A stretch of 64,000 nucleotides of DNA from JBCCGR01 sp039029195. Its GTDB lineage: Bacteria > Pseudomonadota > Alphaproteobacteria > Rhizobiales > Rhizobiaceae. Positions 37,780 to 46,471 of the stretch are shown here, in pieces (within the stretch, counting starts at the first letter, position 1; every line of letters starts with the position of its first letter). The stretch lies in assembly GCA_039029195.1 (NCBI GenBank), contig JBCCGR010000013.1, forward strand, positions 1-64,000. Direction: 5' to 3'. The translations under genes and the position numbers were made by a program. The notes under the pieces were generated by a model that worked only from the letters and a program-made list of their open reading frames with translations, was not told where the DNA came from and ran no database searches.

Positions 37780-39207
37780 ATGTCTGATGTTCTTAAACCC
37801 GATATCTGTGTGATCGGAGCGGGGTCCGGCGGATTGAGCGTTGCCGCCGCTGCGGCCGCATTCGGCGTATCCGTTGTCCTCATTGAAAAGGGAGAGATGG
37901 GAGGCGACTGCTTGAACTATGGTTGCGTCCCATCGAAGGCACTGCTGGCGGCGGGAAAGCGCATGCACGACATTTCGACAGCAAAAATGTTTGGCATCCG
38001 TGTGGATGAGCCAACGGTCAATTTCCGCAATGTAAAGGGCCGTGTGAGAGAGGTCATCGAAACAATTGCGCCCATGGATTCTGAGGAAAGATTCACCGCT
38101 CTCGGAGTTCAGGTCATTCGCAAGGAAGGCCGGTTTATTGCTGAAAAAACCGTCGAAGCCGGGGACACTCTCATCAAAGCACGACGATTTGTTGTGGCCA
38201 CGGGCTCATCACCCTTCGTGCCGCCGATTCCCGGATTGGCAGATGTACCCCACTTCACCAACGAAACCATATTCGATGAAACTCGCAAGCCAGGCCATTT
38301 GATCATCATTGGCGGTGGGCCCATCGGAATGGAGATGGCGCAGGCACATCGACGTCTTGGATGCGATGTTACCGTGATCGAAGGCTTCAAGGCTCTGGGA
38401 AAAGACGATCCGGAGCTGGCCGCACTGGTTCTGGACAATATCCGAAACGAAGGTGTTGAGATTTTCGAAGACACCAAAGTGGTCGGCGTGGAGCCACGGG
38501 GCAAGTCCGGCGTTCGGGTTCACACGGAATCAGCGGTCGGAAAGGCTGTGGTGGACGGAACGCACATTCTAGTTGCGACCGGTCGGGCAGCAAATGTTGA
38601 GGGTCTGGGCCTGGACAAAGCGGGAATTGAATATGACCGCAAAGGAATAAAGGTCACCAACAAGCTTAGGACATCAAACAAGAAGGTCTACGCGATTGGC
38701 GATGTCGCTGGCGGTCTGCAGTTTACACATGTTGCGGGATATCATGCGGGTCTTGTGATCCGAGCGATGTTGTTTCGGTTGCCCGCCAAGGAAAACCGTC
38801 AGATCATCCCTTGGGTGACTTATACCGACCCCGAATTGGCTCACATCGGCTTAAGCGAAGAAGAGGCCCGAGTTTCAGAAAAGTCCATTCAGATTCTGCG
38901 TTGGCCAATTGCCGAAAACGATCGAGCCGTTGCAGAAGGAAAAACCAAAGGGCTAATCAAATTGATCGCCAGTGCAAAGGGTAAAATTCTTGGCGTTTCG
39001 ATAGCCGGCGCCAATGCAGGCGAATTGCTGGGGATGTGGGCATTGGCCATCTCCAAAAATATGAGCGTTCGCGACATTACCGGGATCGTTGCCCCCTACC
39101 CAACTGTCGGTGAAATCAGCAAACGTGCCGCGACGTCATATTATGCACCAAGCGCCAGAAAGCCGTTCGTTCGGCGTTTGATTGGCTTTTTGCGGGTGTT
39201 TGGCTAG
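37780..39207 (+). CDS. FAD-dependent pyridine nucleotide-disulfide oxidoreductase
   Basis: 475 residues. FAD-binding GAGSGGLSVA, the redox pair CLNYGC (Cys44, Cys49) and a second Rossmann motif IIGGGPIGMEMA place it with lipoamide dehydrogenase and mercuric reductase. The C-terminal catalytic His-Pro of lipoamide dehydrogenases is replaced: the segment reads APYPTVGEISKR, with Tyr where His is expected, so it is not a classical dihydrolipoamide dehydrogenase. No Hg-binding C-terminal cysteine pair is present either. Substrate unknown. Located next to the TetR/DM13 pair. Confidence 0.9.
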   Translation: MSDVLKPDICVIGAGSGGLSVAAAAAAFGVSVVLIEKGEMGGDCLNYGCVPSKALLAAGKRMHDISTAKMFGIRVDEPTVNFRNVKGRVREVIETIAPMDSEERFTALGVQVIRKEGRFIAEKTVEAGDTLIKARRFVVATGSSPFVPPIPGLADVPHFTNETIFDETRKPGHLIIIGGGPIGMEMAQAHRRLGCDVTVIEGFKALGKDDPELAALVLDNIRNEGVEIFEDTKVVGVEPRGKSGVRVHTESAVGKAVVDGTHILVATGRAANVEGLGLDKAGIEYDRKGIKVTNKLRTSNKKVYAIGDVAGGLQFTHVAGYHAGLVIRAMLFRLPAKENRQIIPWVTYTDPELAHIGLSEEEARVSEKSIQILRWPIAENDRAVAEGKTKGLIKLIASAKGKILGVSIAGANAGELLGMWALAISKNMSVRDITGIVAPYPTVGEISKRAATSYYAPSARKPFVRRLIGFLRVFG

Positions 39208-39269
39208 GCTGGCTGTGTGGTTTCGTAACAATTCCCTTAGCATAACGGGGTGATGAACTGGCCAATCCA

Positions 39270-40772
39270 ATGAAACCGGAAACTGACAGCAAAAAACTGC
39301 CGGAGAAAACGTACTCCGGCGGCATTGCGCGCAAATGGCTTCCCAGCAGCCTTTCAGGAAAAGTGCTGTTGTTGACGATTTTGTTCGTCATGATCGCCGA
39401 GATCCTGATATTTGTACCCTCGGTCGCCAATTTTCGGCTGACATGGCTCCGCCAACATCTGCAGTTGGCAGAGTCTGTGACTCAGATATTTCAGCGCGCA
39501 TCCATAAATCAAAATTCAGTGGTCGAGCAAAATGAACTTTTGCAGGCCACCGACGCACTGGCCGTCGTTATGCGGCATGAAGGCGCGAGTCGAATATTGG
39601 CCATGAACAGCATGCCTGTCAGCGTGGATCAGCAAAGTCACATCTACCCGGTCGAGCAGACCAGGCCACTTGAGTCGATCGTCGACGCATTTGACACCCT
39701 GCTGTTTGGCGGGGAGCGCGCAATTCGCGTATTCAAGGACCTCGAGCAAAGCAACGGCATGATCGAAATTGTCATGATGGATTCGAATCTGCGCCAGGCA
39801 ATGCTGACATACGCTCGAAATGTTATGCTCATTTCATTGGTGATTTCACTTTTCACTGCCGTTCTCGTGTTTTTGTCCCTGCGTTGGTTGTTGATCCGTC
39901 CTATGCAGAACATGTCTACAAACATGTTGTCATTTTCACAGAAACCGGAAGATCCGAATCGGATTATCGAGCCCAGAAACAGCACGGACGAATTGGGCCT
40001 TGCCGAACAACAACTTGCGGACATGCAGCGGAGGCTGCAGCAGATGCTAAAAGAGCAAAAAAATCTTGCGGATCTGGGACTGGCCGTTTCCAAAATCAAC
40101 CACGACCTGCGGAACATTCTGGCGTCTGCGCAGCTTTTCTCGGACCGCCTGTCGTCCCTGCCTGATCCCACGGTTCAGCGACTGTCCCCCAAACTCATTC
40201 GCACGATAGATCGCGCAGTCGACTATACAAAGGCCGTTCTTGCCTATGGAAAAGCCAGCGAGGCTACACCCGACAAGAAGTTGCTGAGTGTTTTCAAGCT
40301 GGTCGAAGATGTAGCCGACATTCTGAATGTCGATCAGAACATCGATTTGACCTGGGTCAATTCTGTGTCTCCGGACGTTGAGCTATATGCCGACTCCGAA
40401 CAGATATTTCGCGTGTTGGTCAATATATGCCGAAACGCTCTTCAAGCCATGGATCAAATTAGCGACGAGTACCATGTGCAACGGTTGGAGATCTCAAGCT
40501 ACCAGCAAAGTGGCATGACAGTAATTTCCATTTCGGATACCGGGCCAGGGGTACCGGAAAAGGCCAGGGAAAAACTGTTTCAGGCCTTTCAAGGGTCAAC
40601 GAGACCTGGAGGAACTGGTTTGGGTTTGGCGATTGCAGCAGAAATTGTTCGTGCGCACGATGGAGTACTCTCGTTAGCGCCTGCGGATCCGCCGGGATCG
40701 ACATTTTTGATTTCGCTACCTGATCACCAGTCCGCTACCCGACCAGTTCCCCAGCTAAAAATTGTTGGATGA
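39270..40772 (+). CDS. Membrane sensor histidine kinase
   Basis: 500 residues. Two membrane helices (about 33-55 and 183-205) enclose a periplasmic sensor region; then come HAMP, a HisKA domain with the phospho-acceptor in KINHDLRNILASAQ, and a HATPase domain with N box NICRNALQAM, G1 DTGPGVP and G2 GGTGLGLAIA. No response regulator gene is adjacent, so its partner is encoded elsewhere. It is 62 bp after the oxidoreductase gene, possibly cotranscribed. Confidence 0.93.
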   Translation: MKPETDSKKLPEKTYSGGIARKWLPSSLSGKVLLLTILFVMIAEILIFVPSVANFRLTWLRQHLQLAESVTQIFQRASINQNSVVEQNELLQATDALAVVMRHEGASRILAMNSMPVSVDQQSHIYPVEQTRPLESIVDAFDTLLFGGERAIRVFKDLEQSNGMIEIVMMDSNLRQAMLTYARNVMLISLVISLFTAVLVFLSLRWLLIRPMQNMSTNMLSFSQKPEDPNRIIEPRNSTDELGLAEQQLADMQRRLQQMLKEQKNLADLGLAVSKINHDLRNILASAQLFSDRLSSLPDPTVQRLSPKLIRTIDRAVDYTKAVLAYGKASEATPDKKLLSVFKLVEDVADILNVDQNIDLTWVNSVSPDVELYADSEQIFRVLVNICRNALQAMDQISDEYHVQRLEISSYQQSGMTVISISDTGPGVPEKAREKLFQAFQGSTRPGGTGLGLAIAAEIVRAHDGVLSLAPADPPGSTFLISLPDHQSATRPVPQLKIVG

Positions 40773-40920
40773 GGTTGGTCGATAGGTTCCGGGGCGCAGA
40801 CCGGTTACCCAAAAGGAGTTTCTGACTTTCGCGCGACATTTGCAGCAGTGCGACCCTCAGTCTATGTGTACTTCGATCCAACCCATGCTGCTGGCTATCA
40901 CCAGTTACATAGACAACTGA

Positions 40921-41751
40921 CTAATTCGGTTTAGCCTTGCTCGTGGAGACACGACCTTTTGCCACCCGTTCCGAAAACTCTGTCTCTTCTCCTTTGGCAA
41001 GCTTGTTGGCCTGTCCTACCCAGTCTTCACGATCAATGCGCCCCTTGAACGAAAGGGCTTCATCCACTCTTTCAACGTCCGCTTTCTTCCAGGCTGCAAT
41101 GTCGGCAAATGTGGTGATTCCGAGCTTATTCAACCGTTGCTCGTTGACCTTGCCGACACCACGTATCTTTTGAAGATTGTCCGGGCCGATAGTCAATTCG
41201 CTTTTGTCTGTTGCTGATGCAGCCTTATTCGATGAAGCAGCCCCTTTAGCTGATTTTCGTGTTGTCCTCTTGGAGGAAGTCGTTGCTGACTTGGTTTTTT
41301 CACCCGCACTCGCTGATTTCTTGCTGGACTTTGCGCGCGACCCTGTTGGAGCAGTAGCCGATTGCTTCGTCGCGCTGGTTTCCTGCTTTCTTCCTGTTCG
41401 CTTGGGTGAAGCTTTAGAAGAAGGTGCGCTGGCACTACGCTTGGTTGCCGGTTTTGAAACCGTCTCCTTTTTCGGTTCAGCCACTTCCTTCGCCGTGCCC
41501 TGGCTTTCAGCGTCTTTAGCGCCTGCGGCTGTGTTGGTCTTGCTGTCAGATACCTTGTTTTTCACCTCAGCGGGAGGGCTAGTCGCACTCGTAGTCGTGA
41601 CTTGATCAGATCGCGTTTGTGGAGATCCTGTAGTGCCAACTGAAGTTAACGTGGCTTGAGTTGGAGAAAACCATCGTCTGAGCAAACAGCCGACAATGCA
41701 ACCGATGACCAATGCGATCAGAAGCAGCAGGACCACCTGTATGAAGATCAT
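40921..41751 (-). CDS. Membrane-anchored helix-hairpin-helix protein, Lys/Ala/Ser-rich linker
   Basis: 276 residues from the ATG at 41751 (AAGGA 9 nt upstream); a longer in-frame extension to 41898 is out of character. One N-terminal membrane helix (about 3-25: VVLLLLIALVIGCIVGCLL), then about 160 residues of low-complexity Ala/Ser/Thr/Lys, then a C-terminal helix-hairpin-helix domain (DNLQKIRGVGKVNEQRLNKL) like that in some rhizobial NuoE-related and 50S L21-associated proteins. The basic linker could contact DNA or cell wall. Function unknown. Confidence 0.78.
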   Translation of the reverse strand: MIFIQVVLLLLIALVIGCIVGCLLRRWFSPTQATLTSVGTTGSPQTRSDQVTTTSATSPPAEVKNKVSDSKTNTAAGAKDAESQGTAKEVAEPKKETVSKPATKRSASAPSSKASPKRTGRKQETSATKQSATAPTGSRAKSSKKSASAGEKTKSATTSSKRTTRKSAKGAASSNKAASATDKSELTIGPDNLQKIRGVGKVNEQRLNKLGITTFADIAAWKKADVERVDEALSFKGRIDREDWVGQANKLAKGEETEFSERVAKGRVSTSKAKPN

Positions 41752-41857
41752 CTCAACATCCTTTTTGAAATTCGGCGCTTCCTCAAGCTTGCCCGCAATC
41801 GAATAGCAACGGGTTCTCCCGCACGTGCATAGCAGAGAGCGCTCCCACTTCTGCCAA

Positions 41858-41962
41858 TCAATCGGCCCGTGTGTTACGTCCGCAATAGATCCAGCCAATC
41901 GCTATGCCGATCAAAAACAACAGCAACAGCCACCAAAAATACTGACCAGCCAAATCGAGCAA
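41858..41962 (-). CDS. Small single-pass membrane peptide (34 aa)
   Basis: Too short for usual gene calling. TTG start at 41962, with AGAGGAG 7 nt upstream; stop TGA at 41858-41860. The peptide begins MLDLAGQYFWW, has one hydrophobic helix (LLLLFLIGIAIGWIYC) and ends GRNTRAD. The helix resembles the membrane anchor of the helix-hairpin-helix protein 107 bp downstream, so this may be a split or duplicated anchor, or a partner subunit. Expression unproven. Confidence 0.5.
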   Translation of the reverse strand: MLDLAGQYFWWLLLLFLIGIAIGWIYCGRNTRAD

Positions 41963-42002
41963 TTTTCGTCTCCTCTTGATCAAGCATCGAGCAATTTATG
42001 CA

Positions 42003-42034
42003 TAAAAAAAGCCCGGCAGCAAAGCTGCCGGGCT
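42003..42034 (-). terminator. Intrinsic terminator of the porin gene
   Basis: AGCCCGGCAGC and GCTGCCGGGCT make a perfect 11-bp stem with a 3-nt loop, followed on the minus strand by a run of seven T. It begins 26 nt after the porin stop codon. Confidence 0.93.
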
Positions 42035-42059
42035 CTCATTTTTCTATCAGATGATCTGA

Positions 42060-43055
42060 TTAGAAAGAGCGAACGATACGTGCACGCCACTGCCAGTTGT
42101 TCCGGCCTGGGTTGATGTAACGAACTTCGTTGCGGATGCTGAGGTTTGGAACTGGGTTCCAGCGCAGCTGAACCGAACCGGAGCTGTTGGAGAACCGGTC
42201 AAACGTGGTGTAGGTGAAGCGGATGCTCCACTCGGAGTTAAACACGTGCAGGAACGAAGCCAGCATTTCCCAGCGACGACCAGTCAGGTAAGGTGCACGA
42301 GAATTACCCCAAGAACCCTGCAGGCGGAACAGATCGCCAGGAGCAATAGCGTCGAGGTTCAACTGGATACCAGCCTTGATTGCATAGGCAACAGTGTTGC
42401 CAGTTTCCAGGTCAAGCACGCCAACAGCGAAGACCTTACCCCAGCTTCCTGCATAGGACAGGTGAAGCAGTGGGTTTGGAGCATAACGGTGCTGAGCAAA
42501 GTTTCTTTCAAGCGAGATGATCGCCTGGAAGCCATTTGCAGCATACTTGTATGCAATGATGTTGGACTGATGGTAACCATAGGCACCGTCGAAGATGGTG
42601 TAACCACCATATTCGTTGCGCACCCAGTTGGAGTCGGCATAGCCGAAGAACCAGCCGCCAAGCTCGATGTACATCTGGTCAAGAACAACAGTGGAGTCAG
42701 TTGCAACACCAGTTGCTGCTACACCGTCAGTGGTTACGATGTCGGACTGCAGACGCAGGAAGCCACGGAGTGTGCCGTAGTCTGTTTCTTCACGAACGTC
42801 GATGTTGAAACGTGCACGACCGCCCCAACCGATACGGTCGGAACCTTCGGACCAGTCGTACTGAGTACGAACATAGCCGGAAAAGCGCAGGCAGGTTTCA
42901 GTACCAGGAATGTAGTGCCAGCCGGAACCATAGGTTTCGCAGACCTTCACATATTCCATTGGCTCTGGCTCAGCAACGATGGCGTCGGCAGCCTGAGCGC
43001 CGGTAAATGCCATCATGGCTGCAGCAGAACCAAGAATAAGGCTCTTAAGTTTCAT
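42060..43055 (-). CDS. Outer-membrane porin, rhizobial Omp2/RopA type
   Basis: 331 residues from the ATG at 43055 (GGAG upstream). A signal peptide (residues 1-22, cleaved after AQA) is followed by the hallmark start of this family, ADAIVAEPEPMEYVKVCETYG, and CLRFSGYVRTQYDW. The rest is amphipathic beta-strand ending in an aromatic residue (IVRSF), as needed for BamA-dependent insertion. It forms a trimeric diffusion channel in the outer membrane. Highly expressed in relatives; a strong terminator follows. Confidence 0.95.
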   Translation of the reverse strand: MKLKSLILGSAAAMMAFTGAQAADAIVAEPEPMEYVKVCETYGSGWHYIPGTETCLRFSGYVRTQYDWSEGSDRIGWGGRARFNIDVREETDYGTLRGFLRLQSDIVTTDGVAATGVATDSTVVLDQMYIELGGWFFGYADSNWVRNEYGGYTIFDGAYGYHQSNIIAYKYAANGFQAIISLERNFAQHRYAPNPLLHLSYAGSWGKVFAVGVLDLETGNTVAYAIKAGIQLNLDAIAPGDLFRLQGSWGNSRAPYLTGRRWEMLASFLHVFNSEWSIRFTYTTFDRFSNSSGSVQLRWNPVPNLSIRNEVRYINPGRNNWQWRARIVRSF

Positions 43056-43380
43056 TGTTTGATCTCCAGTCAAAACGATTCTAAGGCGAACGCCTTTTTT
43101 GGTTGTTCTAAGGCTTTCGCCCCAAGATCGGGTAAGACACGTTCGGCGCCCTTTCCCTGAGCCCACAATATTCAGCCGCACTCCAAGCGCAATGCCCTGT
43201 GTGGTGGATTCAGGGTGCCGCCAGCCTTTCAATTTTCCCTTGTTGCAGAAAAGACACGTTTTCCCCCGCCAACCGGTCAACTACGGTTAACAACCCGTTA
43301 ACAAAGGTGAGCAAACTCGTTGCAAGCGTCCAGAACTCCCTTTCTGAAGCTCACGATTCGCTGAAAGAAACTCTTTCCGA
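43056..43380. other. Porin upstream region, no gene seen
   Basis: 325 bp between the patatin gene end and the porin start (both minus strand). It should hold the porin promoter and leader. I see no convincing promoter pair, hairpin or small gene. Confidence 0.4.
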
Positions 43381-44538
43381 TTAGCGTCTGACGACACGAT
43401 CAAACTTCTGCAGACGTGGGGGCTCTTTTGAAAATGAACGTGAGCGACCCAACTTCTGACCAAGCGAAAACAGCGCCCGCATGCGTTTGGGATCGAAGTC
43501 GAGGGACTTTGTAGAGGCAGGAAAACTGTCCGGAATCGCCAACAAGCCAAAGGTGGTGCCTGAGTTTCTCGATCGCACATACCCCTGATAAACTGTGTTG
43601 TAGAGGAGTTCGCGCATCAGTTCGAAAATGGACTTACGTGCGATGTCGGCAAGCTCTCCCTTCACCGCAGTATGTTCGCTTCTGAGCCGCAATTGATCAT
43701 TGATGATGACATAGAGCTCTCTTTTTTTGGCGGGCGATCTGAACAAAAAATCAGACAACAGCACCGGAGCCTTCACCCCGCCATCCACATGGGCTTGTCT
43801 GAGTTGCACACCTTTTTTGGGCTTAATGTAGACCGGTTGAAAAAAACCAGGAATGGCTGTCGAAGCTCTCAGCACCTTTTGAAACATCTGCACGGGGTTG
43901 AAACGATTACCCACCGCAATGGCTCCCATGTCCCAAACAACAAGTTCACCAGCATCCAGATTTGTGGTGGCGACATACAGGCGTCTGCCCTTTTTGTGCT
44001 CAGCGGCAATTTTCGCAACGAGCACTGCATCAACATGATCTTCAATCTGCTGTTTCAGCGGCCCGATATCATAGAGGCTGTCTGACAACAGACCCGCCGC
44101 GCCGCGCTCGCGAAAAATCTTCTCGTTGGTCTGAGTTGTGTAGATGTGTTCCAGCGTTCGATCATATTCCGGTCCCAGGAACGCGAGGGTCGCCATCAAC
44201 GCCCCTGTGGACACCCCGGTCACAATGTCAAACTTTGGACGGCTTCCTGACTGGCTCCAGCCGTTTAAAACTCCAGCACCAAAGGCGCCCTCGGCCCCAC
44301 CACCAGACAAAGCCAGTATCGACACAACCCCTTTGTCACTTATGTCTGGCTTAACGCTGTCAGGATTGGCCTGCACTGCGTGGACATCAACTGCTTCAAT
44401 GGGAAGGAGAGCTCGAATTTCGGGGCTCTCTGCCGGCCGAACTGTACAACCCGCCAATACGAAGCAAAAAAGGGCGAGCGTCAGAATCCGCCTTAAATAT
44501 TGAAGCCCGGATTGGTTTCTCAATTGATCGCCGGGCAT
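43381..44538 (-). CDS. Patatin-like phospholipase, lipoprotein
   Basis: 385 residues from the ATG at 44538 (GAAGGG upstream). A lipoprotein signal is present: hydrophobic segment then LAGC as lipobox. The patatin catalytic core is complete: LSGGGAEGAFGAG (oxyanion hole), GVSTG (nucleophile Ser) and DGG (catalytic Asp). It is predicted to be an envelope-anchored lipid acyl hydrolase; its lipid substrate is not known. Confidence 0.9.
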   Translation of the reverse strand: MPGDQLRNQSGLQYLRRILTLALFCFVLAGCTVRPAESPEIRALLPIEAVDVHAVQANPDSVKPDISDKGVVSILALSGGGAEGAFGAGVLNGWSQSGSRPKFDIVTGVSTGALMATLAFLGPEYDRTLEHIYTTQTNEKIFRERGAAGLLSDSLYDIGPLKQQIEDHVDAVLVAKIAAEHKKGRRLYVATTNLDAGELVVWDMGAIAVGNRFNPVQMFQKVLRASTAIPGFFQPVYIKPKKGVQLRQAHVDGGVKAPVLLSDFLFRSPAKKRELYVIINDQLRLRSEHTAVKGELADIARKSIFELMRELLYNTVYQGYVRSRNSGTTFGLLAIPDSFPASTKSLDFDPKRMRALFSLGQKLGRSRSFSKEPPRLQKFDRVVRR

Positions 44539-44776
44539 CTGCCCTTCTCCCAAAACGCAAAACGCGAGGAAAACCCTCGTCGACACTTTAGCGCGTCGAA
44601 CCGGCCTTTGAACAGATGTCTCGATGTGGAAGAGTCAACGGCAATGCAAACCCACAATTCCATCCAGCAGCAACGCACTTAGAAGAGGCTGGCGTTTATC
44701 CCAAACGAGACCACAGTCACGCATGAGCTGACGGAGATGCCCCGAGGCGAATTCGCACGAGACATCTCAAGTGGGG

Positions 44777-46267
44777 CTACCGTGTCAGACGCAACTGAAC
44801 GGATTTGCGTTGGCTCAACCAATATTTCTTCGTGTTATCCATGGTCGCACCGGCTTCACAGTTCTTTTCCATGCCCGCAATTGCAGCCACCAGTTTGGTG
44901 TCAAGCAGAGTGATCGCACCGACATAATCTTTGTTTCTGGAGAGATCCCGCACGACTTTCATCTGATCACGCTGATATTGCTGCCAAATCTGACAGCCAA
45001 AATACGCCTGATTCCGCTCCAGCGAACTCTTGGCAAACTTGATCGAGGATTCCATCCGACGTTTTGTGAGCTCGGAGCAAGATGGCTCAAACGCTTCCAA
45101 AGCCCAAATGCGCGCTTTCCCGTTTGCGAGGTACGCACGATAGTTCTTGCCCCGGCGGTTAACTTTGCCACGGTCGTCGATTGCCTTGGCTCCCGCGATA
45201 GCGATGTGACAGGCTTCCAGACCCGTATTGTTGACTTCTGCGATGGTTGATATCGGAAGTTTCATACCGTCAACAGCAGGACATGTGGCCTGATGCTCCA
45301 TCACCAGGGCTGCATACTGAATTGATGCCGTGGCCCGCTCACCAAGGTTGCCGGATTTCAGGGCAGCGGATGCCTTTCCAACCTCCGCTTCGAGCGTCTG
45401 ACAGGTCGCCTCGTCAGCCATTCCCGGCGCGCCACCGATCATGCCTTCAATGGTCTGGCCTTCTGGCAATCCGGGGAACTCGGTGACGATCTTCAAAGCA
45501 CCTTCTGGCAGCTCAGTTTTGGCCTCTGCCTTTGTCGTGGTTTCGGCTGCTTCGGATTTCGCCTCAGTTTTTACTGATTCAGACATACTCTCTGCAGCCG
45601 ATTTGCCGGTCGGTTCTCCAACCAACAGACCAGGAAAGGCGCTTCCCCCGGTGCCGTAGAGCGCCAGTGCTTTTTCGCATTCCGGTGGGTTCTTCCCTTT
45701 GGAAAGCCCAAAACGGAACGCGCCGCCGGCACACGCACTGTTAAAGAACTTGCCACCATTCTTCATATTGATGCCCGCAATACCCGAGACGGTTGTTTCA
45801 GCATCAGCGGAAATTCGTGCATCAGAGCCACAGTGCTTCGCTGCTGCTTGGGCATAGCAAAGGTGACCCGCAAGCACTTCCGCTTCTTCGGCAGTCACTT
45901 TCATACTCGCTGGCAATGTAACCGGTGAGACAAGGCCGGCTCGTTTGGCACCCTCAGGTCCGTAAAGAGCAAGAACCTCCTTACAAGCCGCAGCTTTGCC
46001 GATCTTTTCTTCCGCGTCATAGAATTTTGAATAGCCGGCATTGCATTGCTTCCCGTACGGAGAGGCATCACCCCGCAATGGCGCTCCAGCCTCCTTTGAC
46101 AATTTTTCTTCAAGAGACTTCTTCATTGAAAGCGTTGTTCGGCAGGACACGGCAGCCTGAACGGCATGACAAAAGTCAGTTGCGAGTTCACCGCTATCAT
46201 CGGCAAACGCAACCTGAGGCAGAGCCAGCGCGGTAAGCAAAACGCTGGCAGAGGCAATTGCTCTCAT
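44777..46267 (-). CDS. Secreted cysteine-rich protein with internal tandem duplication
   Basis: 496 residues from the ATG at 46267 (GGAGAG upstream). Signal peptide residues 1-22 (ends AFA). Two homologous modules follow: cysteines 33, 42, 75, 95 and 137, 146, 179, 197, with spacings 9/33/20 and 9/33/18. Each module ends alike, CKEVLALYGPEG and CEKALALYGTGG. A Glu/Thr/Ala-rich linker (about 220-260) leads to a helical C-terminal half with six more cysteines. I do not recognise the family. Disulfides in the periplasm are likely. Confidence 0.75.
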   Translation of the reverse strand: MRAIASASVLLTALALPQVAFADDSGELATDFCHAVQAAVSCRTTLSMKKSLEEKLSKEAGAPLRGDASPYGKQCNAGYSKFYDAEEKIGKAAACKEVLALYGPEGAKRAGLVSPVTLPASMKVTAEEAEVLAGHLCYAQAAAKHCGSDARISADAETTVSGIAGINMKNGGKFFNSACAGGAFRFGLSKGKNPPECEKALALYGTGGSAFPGLLVGEPTGKSAAESMSESVKTEAKSEAAETTTKAEAKTELPEGALKIVTEFPGLPEGQTIEGMIGGAPGMADEATCQTLEAEVGKASAALKSGNLGERATASIQYAALVMEHQATCPAVDGMKLPISTIAEVNNTGLEACHIAIAGAKAIDDRGKVNRRGKNYRAYLANGKARIWALEAFEPSCSELTKRRMESSIKFAKSSLERNQAYFGCQIWQQYQRDQMKVVRDLSRNKDYVGAITLLDTKLVAAIAGMEKNCEAGATMDNTKKYWLSQRKSVQLRLTR

Positions 46268-46410
46268 AGATTCTCTCCATTTCAATCGCCCCTACAGAGC
46301 CCAGAATAGACAAGAAAAACCTCTGAAAACCAATGCTTTTTTTCACACCAAGTGTGCTCGATCAGGCGCCTGCAACCCATGGGATTGGCCACAAAATTCA
46401 ATCAACCAAT

Positions 46411-46440
46411 AAAAAAGCGCCGGTGTCGCCACCGGCGCTT
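46411..46440 (-). terminator. Intrinsic terminator of pnp
   Basis: AAGCGCCGGTG and CACCGGCGCTT form a perfect 11-bp stem with a TCGC loop; on the minus strand a T run follows. It lies just past the pnp stop codon. Confidence 0.93.
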
Positions 46441-46471
46441 CCAATTCAGATGCACGTTTTTGCGTTAGCGC

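Noticed and set aside
37620..37787. 55-residue frame between TetR and oxidoreductase genes
   Set aside because: ATG at 37620 opens a frame overlapping the next start, but there is no clear ribosome site, no hydrophobic or conserved feature, and composition looks random.
42246..43160. 304-codon plus-strand frame
   Set aside because: Antisense to the porin; the porin match, signal peptide and terminator are decisive.
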